Positions 1 through 9,839 of a DNA stretch of 64,000 nucleotides are shown piece after piece. Source of the stretch: CAMAVH01 sp046297835 (lineage in GTDB: Bacteria; Pseudomonadota; Alphaproteobacteria; SMXQ01). The notes beneath the pieces are model-generated. The model had not been told where the DNA came from and made no database searches. It was given only the letters and a program-made list of their open reading frames with translations. The stretch lies in NCBI GenBank assembly GCA_046297835.1, contig JBKBHI010000001.1, positions 310,001 to 374,000 of the forward strand. The letters are read 5' to 3'. The first letter of the stretch is position 1; each line of letters starts with the position of its first letter. The position numbers were made by a program, and so were the translations under genes.

Positions 1-843
1 AGCGGCAGCCCGACGGCGGATTGAGCGGCGAGGGCAGCTCGCCCTCGACCATCGGCTGGTCGATCAGCTTGGGCTGGTCGGGATCGGGCACCGGCACGGC
101 GGCGAGCAGGGTGCGGGTGTAAGGATGCAGCGGCCGCGCCCACAGGCTTTTGCGCGGCGCGCGCTCGACGATCTTGCCGAGATACATGACCGCGACGCTG
201 TGCGCGAGATGCTGCACGACCGAAAGATCGTGCGAGATGAACAGATAGGCGAGGCCGCGCTCGCGCTGCAGATCGCCGAGCAGGTTGACGACCTGGGCCT
301 GCACCGACACGTCGAGCGCCGAGACCGGCTCGTCGCAGATGATGACGTCGGGGTTGAGCGCGAGGGCGCGCGCGATGCCGATGCGCTGGCGCTGGCCGCC
401 GGAGAATTCGTGCGGATGGCGCTCGAGCATTTCCGGGCGTAGGCCGACGCGCTCCGCGAGCTGGACCACCATGTCACGCCGCGAGCGCGCATCGCCGATG
501 CCGTGCACGCTCAAGGGCTCGGCGATGATCTTGCCGACGCGCAGGCGCGGGTTGAGCGAGGCGTAGGGGTCTTGAAAGATCATCTGCAAGCGGGCGCGAT
601 AGCGCCGCAGCTCGCGCCGGCTGAGGCCGGAGATTTGCGCGCCGTCGAGCCGGATCGCGCCGCCGGTCGGCTTGACGAGGCCGACGATGGCCTTGCCGAG
701 AGTGGATTTGCCGCAACCCGATTCGCCGACGAGGCCGAGCGTCTCGCCCTTCTTCAGCGACAGGCTGACGCCGTCCACCGCGCGCACGAGCCCTTGCGCG
801 GTGTCGAAATGCACCGTCAGGGCGTCGATGGAGAGCAGATCGC

Positions 844-847
<4 letters not shown>
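1..847 (-). CDS. dppF: Peptide/nickel ABC transporter ATPase (DppF/OppF type), 3' end cut
   Basis: Second ATPase subunit of a peptide-type ABC importer, acting at the inner face of the cytoplasmic membrane. The reverse strand reads MSDLLSIDALTVHFDTAQGL and then Walker A GESGCGKST, Q-loop FQDPYASLNP, signature FSGGQRQRIGIARAL and Walker B VIICDEPVSALD, followed by the oligopeptide-transporter C-terminal stretch (HPLHPYTRTLLAAVPVPDP). The frame is still open at base 1, so only the last residues are missing. Its ATG overlaps the stop of the preceding ATPase gene (ATGA), which indicates translational coupling. It is the last visible gene of a five-gene minus-strand operon (SBP, permease, permease, ATPase, ATPase). 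The substrate cannot be told from sequence: dipeptides, oligopeptides or metals are all possible. Confidence 0.93.
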
Positions 848-1863
<1,016 letters not shown>

Positions 1864-1865
1864 GA

Positions 1866-2708
1866 TCAGCGGTTTTTCAGGCGCGGGTTGAGCGCGTCGT
1901 TCAAGCCCTCGCCGACGAGGTTGAGGGCGAGCACGGTGACCAGGATGGCGACGCCGGGCAGAGCGCTCATGTACCAGGCGGTGCGCATGGCGTCGCGGCC
2001 GATGCCGATCATGGTGCCCCAGCTCATCAAGTTGGGATCGCCGAGGCCGAGGAACGACAGGCCCGATTCGGTGAGGATTGCCGAAGCGACCATGACCGAC
2101 GACATGACGATGATCGGCGGCAGGCAGTTCGGCAGGATCTGGCGGAACATGATGCGCGTTTCGCTCATGCCGATGACGACGCAGGATTGCACGAACTCGC
2201 GCTCGCGCAGCGAGAGGAATTCCCCGCGGACCAGGCGGGCGATCGACGGCCAGGTGACGGCGCTGATCGCCAGCACGATGGTCATCATCGACGGCTTGAA
2301 GACGGCGACCAGCACGACGGCGAGCATGAAAGTCGGCACGGTCTGAAAGACCTCGGTGATGCGCATCAGCACGTCGTCGATCCAGCCGCGGAAATATCCG
2401 GCAAGCGCGCCGATGGTGACGCCGATGCCGAGCGCGGCGACGGTCGCGGCGAAGCCGATCATCAGGGATACGCGGGAGCCGTGAACGATGCCGGTGAGGA
2501 TGTCGCGCCCGAGCGTGTCCGAGCCGAGCGGAAATTCGCGATCTTCGCCGGGCCATAGGAAGGGACGTGTCGCCATGTCCCACGGATCGCTCATGACGAA
2601 GAACGGGCCGAGGACGGCGACGAGAAAGACGAAAACGAGCAGCGCGAGGCCGATCACCGCCGAGGTCTTGCGGCGATAGCGCCGCCAGAAGTCGCTTAAG
2701 CCGTCCAT
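1866..2708 (-). CDS. dppC: Peptide ABC transporter permease (DppC type)
   Basis: Inner-membrane permease subunit, 280 aa. It has a short cytoplasmic N-terminus (MDGLSDFWRRYRRKTSA), one membrane helix near residues 15-37, a periplasmic loop with the DppC hallmark HPLGTD-like sequence (FPLGSDTLGRDILTGIVHGSR), then five further helices and the EAA-type coupling loop (REREFVQSCVVIGMSETRIMFRQILPN is represented here around residues 160-186). The C-terminus GEGLNDALNPRLKNR is typical for the family. It lies two bases upstream of dppD and 18 bases downstream of the dppB stop, inside the same operon. Confidence 0.94.
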   Translation of the reverse strand: MDGLSDFWRRYRRKTSAVIGLALLVFVFLVAVLGPFFVMSDPWDMATRPFLWPGEDREFPLGSDTLGRDILTGIVHGSRVSLMIGFAATVAALGIGVTIGALAGYFRGWIDDVLMRITEVFQTVPTFMLAVVLVAVFKPSMMTIVLAISAVTWPSIARLVRGEFLSLREREFVQSCVVIGMSETRIMFRQILPNCLPPIIVMSSVMVASAILTESGLSFLGLGDPNLMSWGTMIGIGRDAMRTAWYMSALPGVAILVTVLALNLVGEGLNDALNPRLKNR

Positions 2709-2726
2709 GTCAAAAGCCGTCCATGC

Positions 2727-3755
2727 CTAGGCGACCTCGATACGCGGATCGAGCCAAGCGTAGACCAGGTCGGTGATGATGTTGGCGAACACGACGAGCG
2801 CCGAACTGATCAGCAGGATGCCGATCAGCAGGTTATGGTCGCGCTGCAGAATGGCGTCGAAGGCGAGGCGGCCGAGGCCGGGCCAGCCGAAGACGGTCTC
2901 GATCAGCACCGCGCCGCCGAGCAACGAGCCGATTTGCAGGCCGAGCATGGTGACCATCGGCAGGATGGCGTTCGGCAGCACGTGGCGGAAGGCGATGCGG
3001 CGTTGCGACAGGCCTTTGGCGCGCGCCGTGCGGATGTAATCGAGGCCGTAGACCTCAAGCATCGAGGCGCGCATCAGGCGCGTATAGACCGCCATGTGGA
3101 ACAGCGCCAGGCTGAAAGCCGGCAGGATCAGATGCCGGCCGACGTCGAGCGCCGCCTCGAACCAATTGTAATTGGCGGCGATCGTGTACATGCCGTTGCC
3201 CGGCAAGAGGTCGAGCTTTACGGTGAACAGCACGATGGCCATCAGGCCGAACCAGAACAGCGGCGTGGCGTAGCAGAGCAGAGCCAGCACGGAGACGGCG
3301 TTGTCGGCGAAGGTGTTGACGCGGCGCGCGGCGAAAACGCCGAGCAGGACGCCGAGCGTGAAAGAGATGACGATGCTGGCGGTCATCAGCAGCAGCGTCG
3401 CCGGCAGCCGGCTCATGATGAGCTCGAGCACGGAGACGTTGTTGCGGAAGGAGTAGCCTAAATTCAGCTGCGCGATGTTCCAGAGGTATTGGAGCATCTG
3501 CATGTAGACCGGCTGGTCGAGGCCATAGGCGCGGCGCAGCTCGGCGACGAATTCGGCGTCAGCGCCGCCGGCGTCTCCCGCGAGCACGTCGATGGCGTCG
3601 CCCGGCGCCAGATGCACGATGGCGAAGTTGAAAACGACGATGGCGACAATGGTGATCGCAGCCTGACCCATGCGGCGGGCAAAGTAGCGGATAAGCCGCT
3701 CCCTGCCCGCGCGCCGGGCCGACGCCGGACGCACGCTGTCTGTCGCCATCGTCAT
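2727..3755 (-). CDS. dppB: Peptide ABC transporter permease (DppB type)
   Basis: Inner-membrane permease subunit, about 342 aa. The sequence shows the DppB/OppB N-terminal helix (RYFARRMGQAAITIVAIVVF), the loop with GLDQPVYMQMLQYLWNI, later helices, and the coupling loop DYIRTARAKGLSQRRIAFRH followed by VLPNAILPMVTMLG. The conserved GGAVLIETVFGWPGLGR motif is present. I place the start at the ATG at 3755, five bases after the stop of dppA with GGAAAAGTAAAG upstream; a second ATG two codons later (3749) is equally possible. The open frame extends further upstream into dppA but that extension has no permease similarity. Confidence 0.93.
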   Translation of the reverse strand: MTMATDSVRPASARRAGRERLIRYFARRMGQAAITIVAIVVFNFAIVHLAPGDAIDVLAGDAGGADAEFVAELRRAYGLDQPVYMQMLQYLWNIAQLNLGYSFRNNVSVLELIMSRLPATLLLMTASIVISFTLGVLLGVFAARRVNTFADNAVSVLALLCYATPLFWFGLMAIVLFTVKLDLLPGNGMYTIAANYNWFEAALDVGRHLILPAFSLALFHMAVYTRLMRASMLEVYGLDYIRTARAKGLSQRRIAFRHVLPNAILPMVTMLGLQIGSLLGGAVLIETVFGWPGLGRLAFDAILQRDHNLLIGILLISSALVVFANIITDLVYAWLDPRIEVA

Positions 3756-3760
3756 AGTCT

Positions 3761-5365
3761 TTACTTTTCCATGTAGACTTCGGCGAAGTTCTCTTGCGGG
3801 CCGAGACCCGTGGTGTTGAGGTTCTTCACCTTTTTGTCGTAGATCGTATACCACTGGATGTTGACCAGCGGCAGGTTCGGCAGATCGGTCATCACCAGCT
3901 TCTGCATGTCCTCATAGAGCTTGCGGCGCGTCGCCGGATCGTTCTCGACCTGGGCCGCCATCAGGATGCGGTCCATTTCCGGATTGTCATAGCCGGAGCC
4001 GTTCGAATAGCTGACGCCCTTCTGGATCGACTTGCTCCAGTAGAAACGCTGGATGCCGATGACCGGGTCGGCGATGTTCGAGGCCGACATGATGTTGAGG
4101 TCGTAGTCGTTGTCGGTCCACACCCGGCGCAGATAGCTCGGGTTGTCCTGCACGCGGATCTCGGCCGGAATGCCGATGCGGGCGAGGCTCTGGCGCAGCA
4201 CTTCGCCGGTCTGGCGGAACATCTCGCCGCTCGGCGCGCAGTCGATGACCAGACGGAAGCGGACGCCGTCGGGGCCCTTCTTGTAGCCGGCCTCGTCGAG
4301 CAGAGCTTCGGCCTTCTTCAGGTCGTAGGGGTATTGCGGGCCGGCGCTGCTGTGGAAGTCGGCCTGCTTGTCGGTGATCGGCGAAGTCGCGTTGGTGGCG
4401 AAGCCGAACCACACGTTCTTCACCAGGAAGTCCTTATTCACCGCATGGGCGATGGCCTGGCGCACGCGGCGGTCCTGCAGATAGGGCCGGCGCAGGTTGA
4501 ACTCCATGTAGCTGACGGAGGTGTTGTACTCGTAGCCGGCGGTGGTGACGTTAAGATGCGGCAGCTTGCCGAGGCGGGCGACGTCGTTGAGCGGCACGAC
4601 ATATTGCGTGCCATACTGCACGGCGCCGCTTTCCAGGGCCACGGCGCGGGCGGCGCCGTCAGGGATGATGCGGAAGATCATCGCATCGAGATAAGGCTTG
4701 CCGGCGTCCCAATAGTCCGGGTTGCGCTCGAGCATGATGTAATTGCCGCGCACCCATTCCTTGAACTTGAACGGGCCGGTGCCGATCGGCTTGACGTTGG
4801 CCGGGTTCTTCATCGGATCGCTGCCTTCGTAGATATGCTTGGGCATGAGCGGCGATTCGACGCCGGCCAGCGCGCGCATCACGTAGGGCGAGGGCTCGGA
4901 GAAGCGGAAGACGGCGGTCAGCGGATCGGGCGTGTCCACGGCGGTGAGATAAAGGTAAGTCGCCTTGCCGCGCGAATGGACCTTCTTGAGGATCTCCATG
5001 AAGCTGAACTGCACGTCAGCAGAAGTGAAGGGCGCGCCGTCATGCCACTTCACGTTGGGACGCAGCTTGAAGGTGAGCGTTTTGCCGTCGGCGCTCTGCT
5101 CCCACGCGGTGGCGAGCTGCGGCACAAGCTTGAAGTCCGGCGTGTAGGTCACCAGACCTTCGAACATCTTGGGCGAGACCGCCGCGACCGGCGAGGCGCT
5201 GTTGACGCCGGTGACCAGCACCGGCGGCTCGGGATTGAGGATCAGCGACAAGGTGCCGCCGCGGACGGGCTGGCCTTGCGCGAACACGGGACCGGCGGCG
5301 ACGAGGCCGGCGGCGAGAGTCGCTACCCCGAGAAGGGCGGCGAAGCGGGGAGTTATGCGGGTCAT
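3761..5365 (-). CDS. dppA: Peptide ABC transporter substrate-binding protein (SBP_bac_5)
   Basis: Periplasmic binding protein, 534 aa. It has a Sec signal peptide (MTRITPRFAALLGVATLAAG...VFA|QGQ) and the family-5 core, with motifs such as WHDGAPFTSADVQFSF, GTGPFKFKEW and RRVRQAIAHAVNKD. It captures the ligand and delivers it to the DppBC permease encoded downstream. A good ribosome site (GGAAAGGAAA) precedes the ATG at 5365. It is the first gene of the operon, and the 376-base gap upstream separates it from a divergently transcribed MFS gene, so the operon promoter must lie there. The ligand is not predictable from sequence alone. Confidence 0.94.
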   Translation of the reverse strand: MTRITPRFAALLGVATLAAGLVAAGPVFAQGQPVRGGTLSLILNPEPPVLVTGVNSASPVAAVSPKMFEGLVTYTPDFKLVPQLATAWEQSADGKTLTFKLRPNVKWHDGAPFTSADVQFSFMEILKKVHSRGKATYLYLTAVDTPDPLTAVFRFSEPSPYVMRALAGVESPLMPKHIYEGSDPMKNPANVKPIGTGPFKFKEWVRGNYIMLERNPDYWDAGKPYLDAMIFRIIPDGAARAVALESGAVQYGTQYVVPLNDVARLGKLPHLNVTTAGYEYNTSVSYMEFNLRRPYLQDRRVRQAIAHAVNKDFLVKNVWFGFATNATSPITDKQADFHSSAGPQYPYDLKKAEALLDEAGYKKGPDGVRFRLVIDCAPSGEMFRQTGEVLRQSLARIGIPAEIRVQDNPSYLRRVWTDNDYDLNIMSASNIADPVIGIQRFYWSKSIQKGVSYSNGSGYDNPEMDRILMAAQVENDPATRRKLYEDMQKLVMTDLPNLPLVNIQWYTIYDKKVKNLNTTGLGPQENFAEVYMEK

Positions 5366-5741
5366 CGAGTGTTTCCTTTCCGACGAGTCTTGCGAGCTGC
5401 GGAGCGACGGGCGGCTGCCCGGACTGACGGGCCGTAGAAAAAAGAGACGCCGCCAAAGATTGGGGCATTTCGACTATCACGCGAAGAGCCGGGAGGGAAT
5501 ATCCCGGTGCAGTTTACTGAAATGTTAGATTCTGATCTGTGAAATTCAGACCAGATCGGCAAGGCCGGGTCAAGGCGCAATTCCGCCTGCCGATAAATCC
5601 GTCACGTTTTGGGCAGCGCCTGCCGCCGATCCGGGCGGCGTCCGCGCAGCCGGCTTGCACCCCGGCGGGCAATGGCCCATGAACAGGCGATAAGAGAAAG
5701 CGGCGGCCCCGTCCGGCGGCACCCGAGGGAGAGTTTCGACG
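5366..5741. promoter_or_regulatory. Divergent promoter region dppA / MFS gene
   Basis: This 376-base gap must hold promoters for the minus-strand dpp operon and the plus-strand MFS gene. Two dyads stand out. TCTGATCTG (5531-5539) and CAGACCAGA (5547-5555) form 9-base arms with one mismatch around a 7-base spacer, the layout of a dimeric regulator site. CCGGGA (5489-5494) and TCCCGG (5502-5507) form perfect 6-base arms. Part of the gap (about 5500-5560) is less GC-rich than its surroundings. I do not recognise a clear -35/-10 pair. Confidence 0.4.
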
Positions 5742-6974
5742 TTGAGCGCAGATCCGTCCGCCGCGCCGCCGGCCCCGCCGCCGCGCAAGGTTCTGTATGC
5801 CGCTTATGGGGCGGGCGTGTTCGGCATCGCCCTGACCGATATCTACGCCCTCATCATCCCGCTGCTGGCCTTGTCTCTGGGATTCTCGGCCTCCGAGATA
5901 GGTATCCTGATCGGCGCGCGCTCGCTCCTGCCGTTGTTCTTCTCGATCCACGGCGGCGCGCTGATGGACCGGCTCGGCACCCGGCGCGTCATGCTGGTCG
6001 GCACGGCGGCGGCCGGCGTCATGGCGCTGCTGTTTCCGGCGACCGGCTGGTTTCCGTTCCTGCTGCTGCTGCAAGCCTTGTCGGGCTTGATCATGAACAT
6101 GAACTGGATCGGCGCGCAGACGCTGATCGCCCAGGTGTGCCACGGCGACGCGGTCACGCTCGGCCGCTTCAATTTCGTCGTGCGGGCGGGCACCATCGTC
6201 GCGCCGGTCGTCGCCGGCGCGCTGTGGGATTTCACCGGCGCCTGGCCGACGTTCCTGATGGTGGCGGCTTGCGCCTTCAGCATGTTCGCCATGGTCCGCA
6301 TGGTGCCGGAGCCGAACGCCGAGAAATTCGCCGCCGCGCCGCGGGCGTCGATCTGGTCGGCTTTGCCGCGCATCGAAGATTACACCCGCTCCTTCGCCAT
6401 CATGATGATGCCGGTGATCGCCTTCACCGTCATCGTCTCGGGCCTGCGCAACGGCTCGACCGGCATCCAGACCTCGCTCTACGTGGTCTATCTCGAAGAG
6501 ATCGGCTTGCAGGGCACGATGATCGGCCTGCTGTTCTCGGCGCTCGAGATCACTATCGGCCTCGCCTCGCTGCTCGTCGGCGCGGCGCGCAAGCTCGGCC
6601 GGCCCGAATGGGTGCTGCTCGGCACCACCGTGGTGAGCATTGTGACCATCGCCATCACGCCGCTGCTCGGCGGCATCTTCCTCCTGCTGGTGCTGATGCA
6701 GATGGCGCGCGGCGTCTCGCAGGGGTTGATGCAGCCGCTGATCTTCGCCATCCAGTCGGCCGCCGTGGGGCGCGACGCCCAAGGGGCGGTGGTCGGCCTA
6801 CGCATCACCGCCAACCGGTTCTGCGGCGCGATTCTGCCGCCGATCATGGGCGTGCTGGCCGATCAGTTCGGCATGGAGGCGAGCTTCCTGCTGACCGGCC
6901 TGCTGCTGCTCGCGGGCTGCGCCTGGCTCGCCTGGCTGGTGATCCGCCACCCGGAGTTCAGGATCGAGCGCTGA
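5742..6974 (+). CDS. MFS transporter
   Basis: Inner-membrane major facilitator protein, 410 aa, twelve predicted helices. The loop after helix 2 reads GGALMDRLGTRRVMLVG, the family motif between helices 2 and 3, and a long central loop (EPNAEKFAAAPRASIWSALP) divides the two halves. The start is a TTG preceded by a strong GAGGGAG ribosome site at good spacing; no ATG fits as well. It stands alone on the plus strand between the dpp operon and a convergent MarR gene five bases past its stop. The substrate is unknown; a drug or small-metabolite exporter is plausible. Confidence 0.85.
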   Translation: MSADPSAAPPAPPPRKVLYAAYGAGVFGIALTDIYALIIPLLALSLGFSASEIGILIGARSLLPLFFSIHGGALMDRLGTRRVMLVGTAAAGVMALLFPATGWFPFLLLLQALSGLIMNMNWIGAQTLIAQVCHGDAVTLGRFNFVVRAGTIVAPVVAGALWDFTGAWPTFLMVAACAFSMFAMVRMVPEPNAEKFAAAPRASIWSALPRIEDYTRSFAIMMMPVIAFTVIVSGLRNGSTGIQTSLYVVYLEEIGLQGTMIGLLFSALEITIGLASLLVGAARKLGRPEWVLLGTTVVSIVTIAITPLLGGIFLLLVLMQMARGVSQGLMQPLIFAIQSAAVGRDAQGAVVGLRITANRFCGAILPPIMGVLADQFGMEASFLLTGLLLLAGCAWLAWLVIRHPEFRIER

Positions 6975-6979
6975 CGCCG

Positions 6980-7483
6980 TCAGGCGTCGATCGAGATGCC
7001 GACGTAGGTCATCAGGATCGACAGCACCTGCTCCTTCTGGCCGGCGGTGAGCTGCTGGCCGAAATGGTCGATCTCCAGCGTCACGTCGCTGTCGATCTTG
7101 TGCAGCAGGGCGATGCCCGCCTTGGTGACGGCGACGCGCGTGGCGCGGCCGTCGTCGCCGCCGCGCGTGCGGCTGGCGTAGCCTTTCGTCACCAGATCCT
7201 TGATCAGCGTCGAGGCGAAAGCGGAGGAGATGTCGAGCCGCTCGGCGATCTCCTTCACGCGCAGGCCCATGTCCGGGCTGCCGTAGATCTGGATCAACGC
7301 CTGATGGGCGAGGGGGTCGATGCCGTAATCCTTGGCTTTGTCTTCGACGATGCGGAAGACGCGGCGCAGCACGTAGCGCGCCTGGGAAATGCCTTGGAAA
7401 TACACATGCTTGTCTTCGGTATTGCGCGAGCGCAGCGCCTTGCGCCGTTTCTGTTCCAGCGTTTTGGCGTTGATGGCGTCCAT
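6980..7483 (-). CDS. MarR-family transcriptional regulator
   Basis: Winged-helix DNA-binding regulator, about 167 aa. The recognition region reads VKEIAERLDISSAFASTLIKDLVTKGYASR, followed by the wing sequence TRGGDDGRATRVAVTKAG, typical of MarR. A long N-terminal helix (DKHVYFQGISQARYVLRRVF) would form the dimer interface. The start at 7483 is chosen because AGGGGA lies six bases upstream; an ATG nine codons further upstream has no ribosome site. It is convergent with the MFS gene and divergent from msrA, so it may control either, but nothing in sequence decides this. Confidence 0.88.
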   Translation of the reverse strand: MDAINAKTLEQKRRKALRSRNTEDKHVYFQGISQARYVLRRVFRIVEDKAKDYGIDPLAHQALIQIYGSPDMGLRVKEIAERLDISSAFASTLIKDLVTKGYASRTRGGDDGRATRVAVTKAGIALLHKIDSDVTLEIDHFGQQLTAGQKEQVLSILMTYVGISIDA

Positions 7484-7620
7484 ACGAGTCCCCTGTTGCT
7501 GGCCTCTCATAGCAAATCGGCGCAGGCGGCGTCATCGCTTTCGCGCGAGGGGACTTGGCAAACGGCGGCATCTGCCCCATTTCTGAGCCATCCGACCCGC
7601 CGCCAAAGGGAGTGCGCGCC

Positions 7621-8268
7621 ATGTGGCCGTTCCAGACGTCCAAACAGACCCCCGTCGCCGCCGCGGCCGCCCTGCCGGGCCGGGCGCAGCCGATCCCCAC
7701 CGCCGAAACGCATTTCGTCAACGGCAACCCGCTCAAGCCGCCATTCCCGGCCGGCATGGAGACGGCGATCTTCGGCCTGGGCTGCTTCTGGGGCGCCGAG
7801 CGGCTGTTCTGGCAGACGCCGGGCGTCTATTCGACGGCGGTCGGCTACACCGCCGGCCACACGCCCAACCCGACCTACGACGAGGTCTGCTCGGGCCGCA
7901 CCGGCCATGCCGAGGTCGTGCTGGTCGTCTACGATCCCAAGATCGTCGGCTACGGCGACCTGCTCAAAATCTTCTGGGAGGCGCACGATCCGACCCAGGG
8001 GATGCGTCAGGGCAACGACGTCGGCACGCAATACCGCTCGGGAATCTACGCCACCACGCCGGAGCAGCGCCGGATCGCCGAAGCTTCGAAGGCGGACTAT
8101 GAAACGGCGCTCAAGGCGCGCCGGCTGGGGCCGATCACCACCGAAGTGATCGACGCGCCGACGTTCTATTACGCCGAGGGCTATCATCAGCAATATCTCG
8201 GCAAGAATCCCAACGGCTATTGCGGGCTCGCCGGCACCGGCGTGACCTGTCCGCTGCCGCAGGCGTGA
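7621..8268 (+). CDS. msrA: Peptide-methionine (S)-S-oxide reductase
   Basis: Repairs oxidised methionine (the S-sulfoxide) in proteins, using thioredoxin. The 215-aa product contains the catalytic motif GLGCFWGAE with the nucleophilic Cys55, the family stretches GYTAGHTPNPTYDEVCSGRTGHAE and FWEAHDPTQG, and a C-terminal GYCGLAGTGVTC with resolving-cysteine candidates. The ATG at 7621 follows AAAGGGAG at seven bases. The protein has an N-terminal extension of about 45 residues relative to the short bacterial enzymes, with no convincing signal peptide. It is a single gene; an inverted repeat with 8-base arms (8313-8320 / 8335-8342) follows it. Confidence 0.96.
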   Translation: MWPFQTSKQTPVAAAAALPGRAQPIPTAETHFVNGNPLKPPFPAGMETAIFGLGCFWGAERLFWQTPGVYSTAVGYTAGHTPNPTYDEVCSGRTGHAEVVLVVYDPKIVGYGDLLKIFWEAHDPTQGMRQGNDVGTQYRSGIYATTPEQRRIAEASKADYETALKARRLGPITTEVIDAPTFYYAEGYHQQYLGKNPNGYCGLAGTGVTCPLPQA

Positions 8269-8312
8269 AGCGACGCGCGTTTTGCGTTCCGAAAGAAGAT
8301 AGTGCTGCGCGA

Positions 8313-8342
8313 GAAGGGGCCTCATTCCGATGGTGCCCCTTC
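8313..8342. terminator. Hairpin after msrA
   Basis: GAAGGGGC (8313-8320) and GCCCCTTC (8335-8342) are perfect 8-base arms with a 14-base loop, 45 bases past the msrA stop. There is no T-run on either side, so termination would be weak or Rho-assisted. Confidence 0.4.
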
Positions 8343-8445
8343 GCCGTCGAAGGTCTATGATTCGCGCATCCGGTCACGATAAGAAGCGCGCCGCCCCGTT
8401 CGAGGGCGCGATAAACCAGCGCGCGAAAGGCGAAGGGGAGGTCCA

Positions 8446-9696
8446 GTGCTGGGCGGTTTCATGAGCGGCGGCATCGCCCGCGCCCTGCGCTATCGCGATT
8501 ACCGGAATTTCGCCCTCGGCGACGTCACCTCGCTCATCGGCACCTGGGTGCAGCGCGTCGCCATCGGCTGGCTGACCTGGGAACTGACGGAGTCGGGCGC
8601 CTGGCTCGGCATCGTCGCCTTCGCCGAACTCGGCCCCTCGATCCTGTTCAGCCCGATCGGCGGCGCGCACGCCGACCGTTTCGAGCGCCGCCTGATGGCC
8701 ATGAGCACGGAAATCCTGCTCATGTTCCAATCCGTGGCCTTCGTGCTGCTGGTCTTCACCGGCTGGATCGACATCTGGTGGGTGGTGGCGCTGACGGCCC
8801 TGCGCGGCGCGCTGAATTCTTGGAGCCATCCCGCCCGCCAATCGCTGATCTCCAGCCTGGTGCCGCGCGACCAGTTGCCGACGGCGGTGTCGATGAACGC
8901 CGTGCTGTTCAACATCGCGCGCTTCATCGGGCCGGCCATCGCCGGCGTCATCATCGTCGAATGGGGCATCGGCTACGCGTTCCTCGTCAACACGGCGAGC
9001 TTCCTGCTGTTCATCTGGGTGCTCTACACGCTGCGTCCGGCCTATGCCGACAAGATCGAGCGCAAGCGTCAGCCGCTGCTGACGCAGATGATGGAAGGCT
9101 ACGGCTACGTCATTCGCCACCCCGGCATCGGCCCGATCATGCTGATGCTGCTGCTCACCGCCCTGTTCGGCCGGCCGATCGCCGAGCTGCTGCCCGGCTT
9201 CGCCGGCGCGGTCTATCAGAACGGCGCGCAGGGCCTGGCCTGGATGACGTCGAGCATGGGCGTCGGCGCGATGATCGGCGGCTTCATCATCGCCCAGCGC
9301 GGCCGGGTCAGCGGCTTGACCGGCGTGGTCATGGCGATGACCTGCCTGATGGGCGTGTCGCTGCTGGTGTTCGCCATGGTGCCGTGGTTCTGGGCGGCGC
9401 TGATCGCCATCGCCGCGGTGAGCTGCGCCATCGCCACCATGTCGATCTCCTGCCAGTCGCTGATCCAGACCCAGGTCGACGGCGCGCTGCGCGGCCGCGT
9501 CATCAGCGTCTACGGCATGATCTTCCGCATGGGGCCGGCGCTCGGCGCGCTCATCATGGGCAGCTTGGTCGACAATCTCGGCTGGCGCTGGCCGATCGCC
9601 GCCGGCGCGGCGGTCTGCCTCCTCACCTGGTGGTGGGGCCAGCATCGCGCGGAACGCATCCGCGCCGTGATGGAAAAGCCGGTCGGCGCCCCCTGA
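8446..9696 (+). CDS. MFS transporter (EntS/enterobactin-exporter-like)
   Basis: Inner-membrane transporter of 416 aa that starts with ALRYRDYRNFALGDVTSLIGTW, the N-terminal pattern of the EntS-like / DUF894 group of MFS proteins (R.RNFR..W....S..G.W.Q). It continues with about twelve helices and the loop GGAHADRFERRLM after helix 2. The start is a GTG with AGGGGAGG six bases upstream; an ATG five codons later (8461) is possible. It is monocistronic and its substrate is unknown, since family members export siderophores, drugs or have no known cargo. Confidence 0.85.
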   Translation: MLGGFMSGGIARALRYRDYRNFALGDVTSLIGTWVQRVAIGWLTWELTESGAWLGIVAFAELGPSILFSPIGGAHADRFERRLMAMSTEILLMFQSVAFVLLVFTGWIDIWWVVALTALRGALNSWSHPARQSLISSLVPRDQLPTAVSMNAVLFNIARFIGPAIAGVIIVEWGIGYAFLVNTASFLLFIWVLYTLRPAYADKIERKRQPLLTQMMEGYGYVIRHPGIGPIMLMLLLTALFGRPIAELLPGFAGAVYQNGAQGLAWMTSSMGVGAMIGGFIIAQRGRVSGLTGVVMAMTCLMGVSLLVFAMVPWFWAALIAIAAVSCAIATMSISCQSLIQTQVDGALRGRVISVYGMIFRMGPALGALIMGSLVDNLGWRWPIAAGAAVCLLTWWWGQHRAERIRAVMEKPVGAP

Positions 9697-9839
9697 TCGG
9701 CGGGCGAGTTCCGCCGAACATTACAATTCCCTGCGATCTCGGCACATGCGCGGCCCGCAGCGGTTGTCGTCTGGTCCATATGGCTTAAAATCCGCCTCTT
9801 GTCCGATGCGCGGTCAGCAACGCGCCGTCAGAGTAAAAG

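Noticed and set aside
7487..7555. AGTCCCCT (7487-7494) and AGGGGACT (7548-7555) form a widely spaced inverted repeat in the marR/msrA gap.
   Set aside because: One arm is the marR ribosome site and the 53-base spacing is too large for a simple operator; coincidence is likely.
5609..8149. An 846-codon open frame spans the MFS gene, the MarR gene and msrA.
   Set aside because: It is a shifted reading of three well-supported genes with recognisable motifs and contains no recognisable domain itself.
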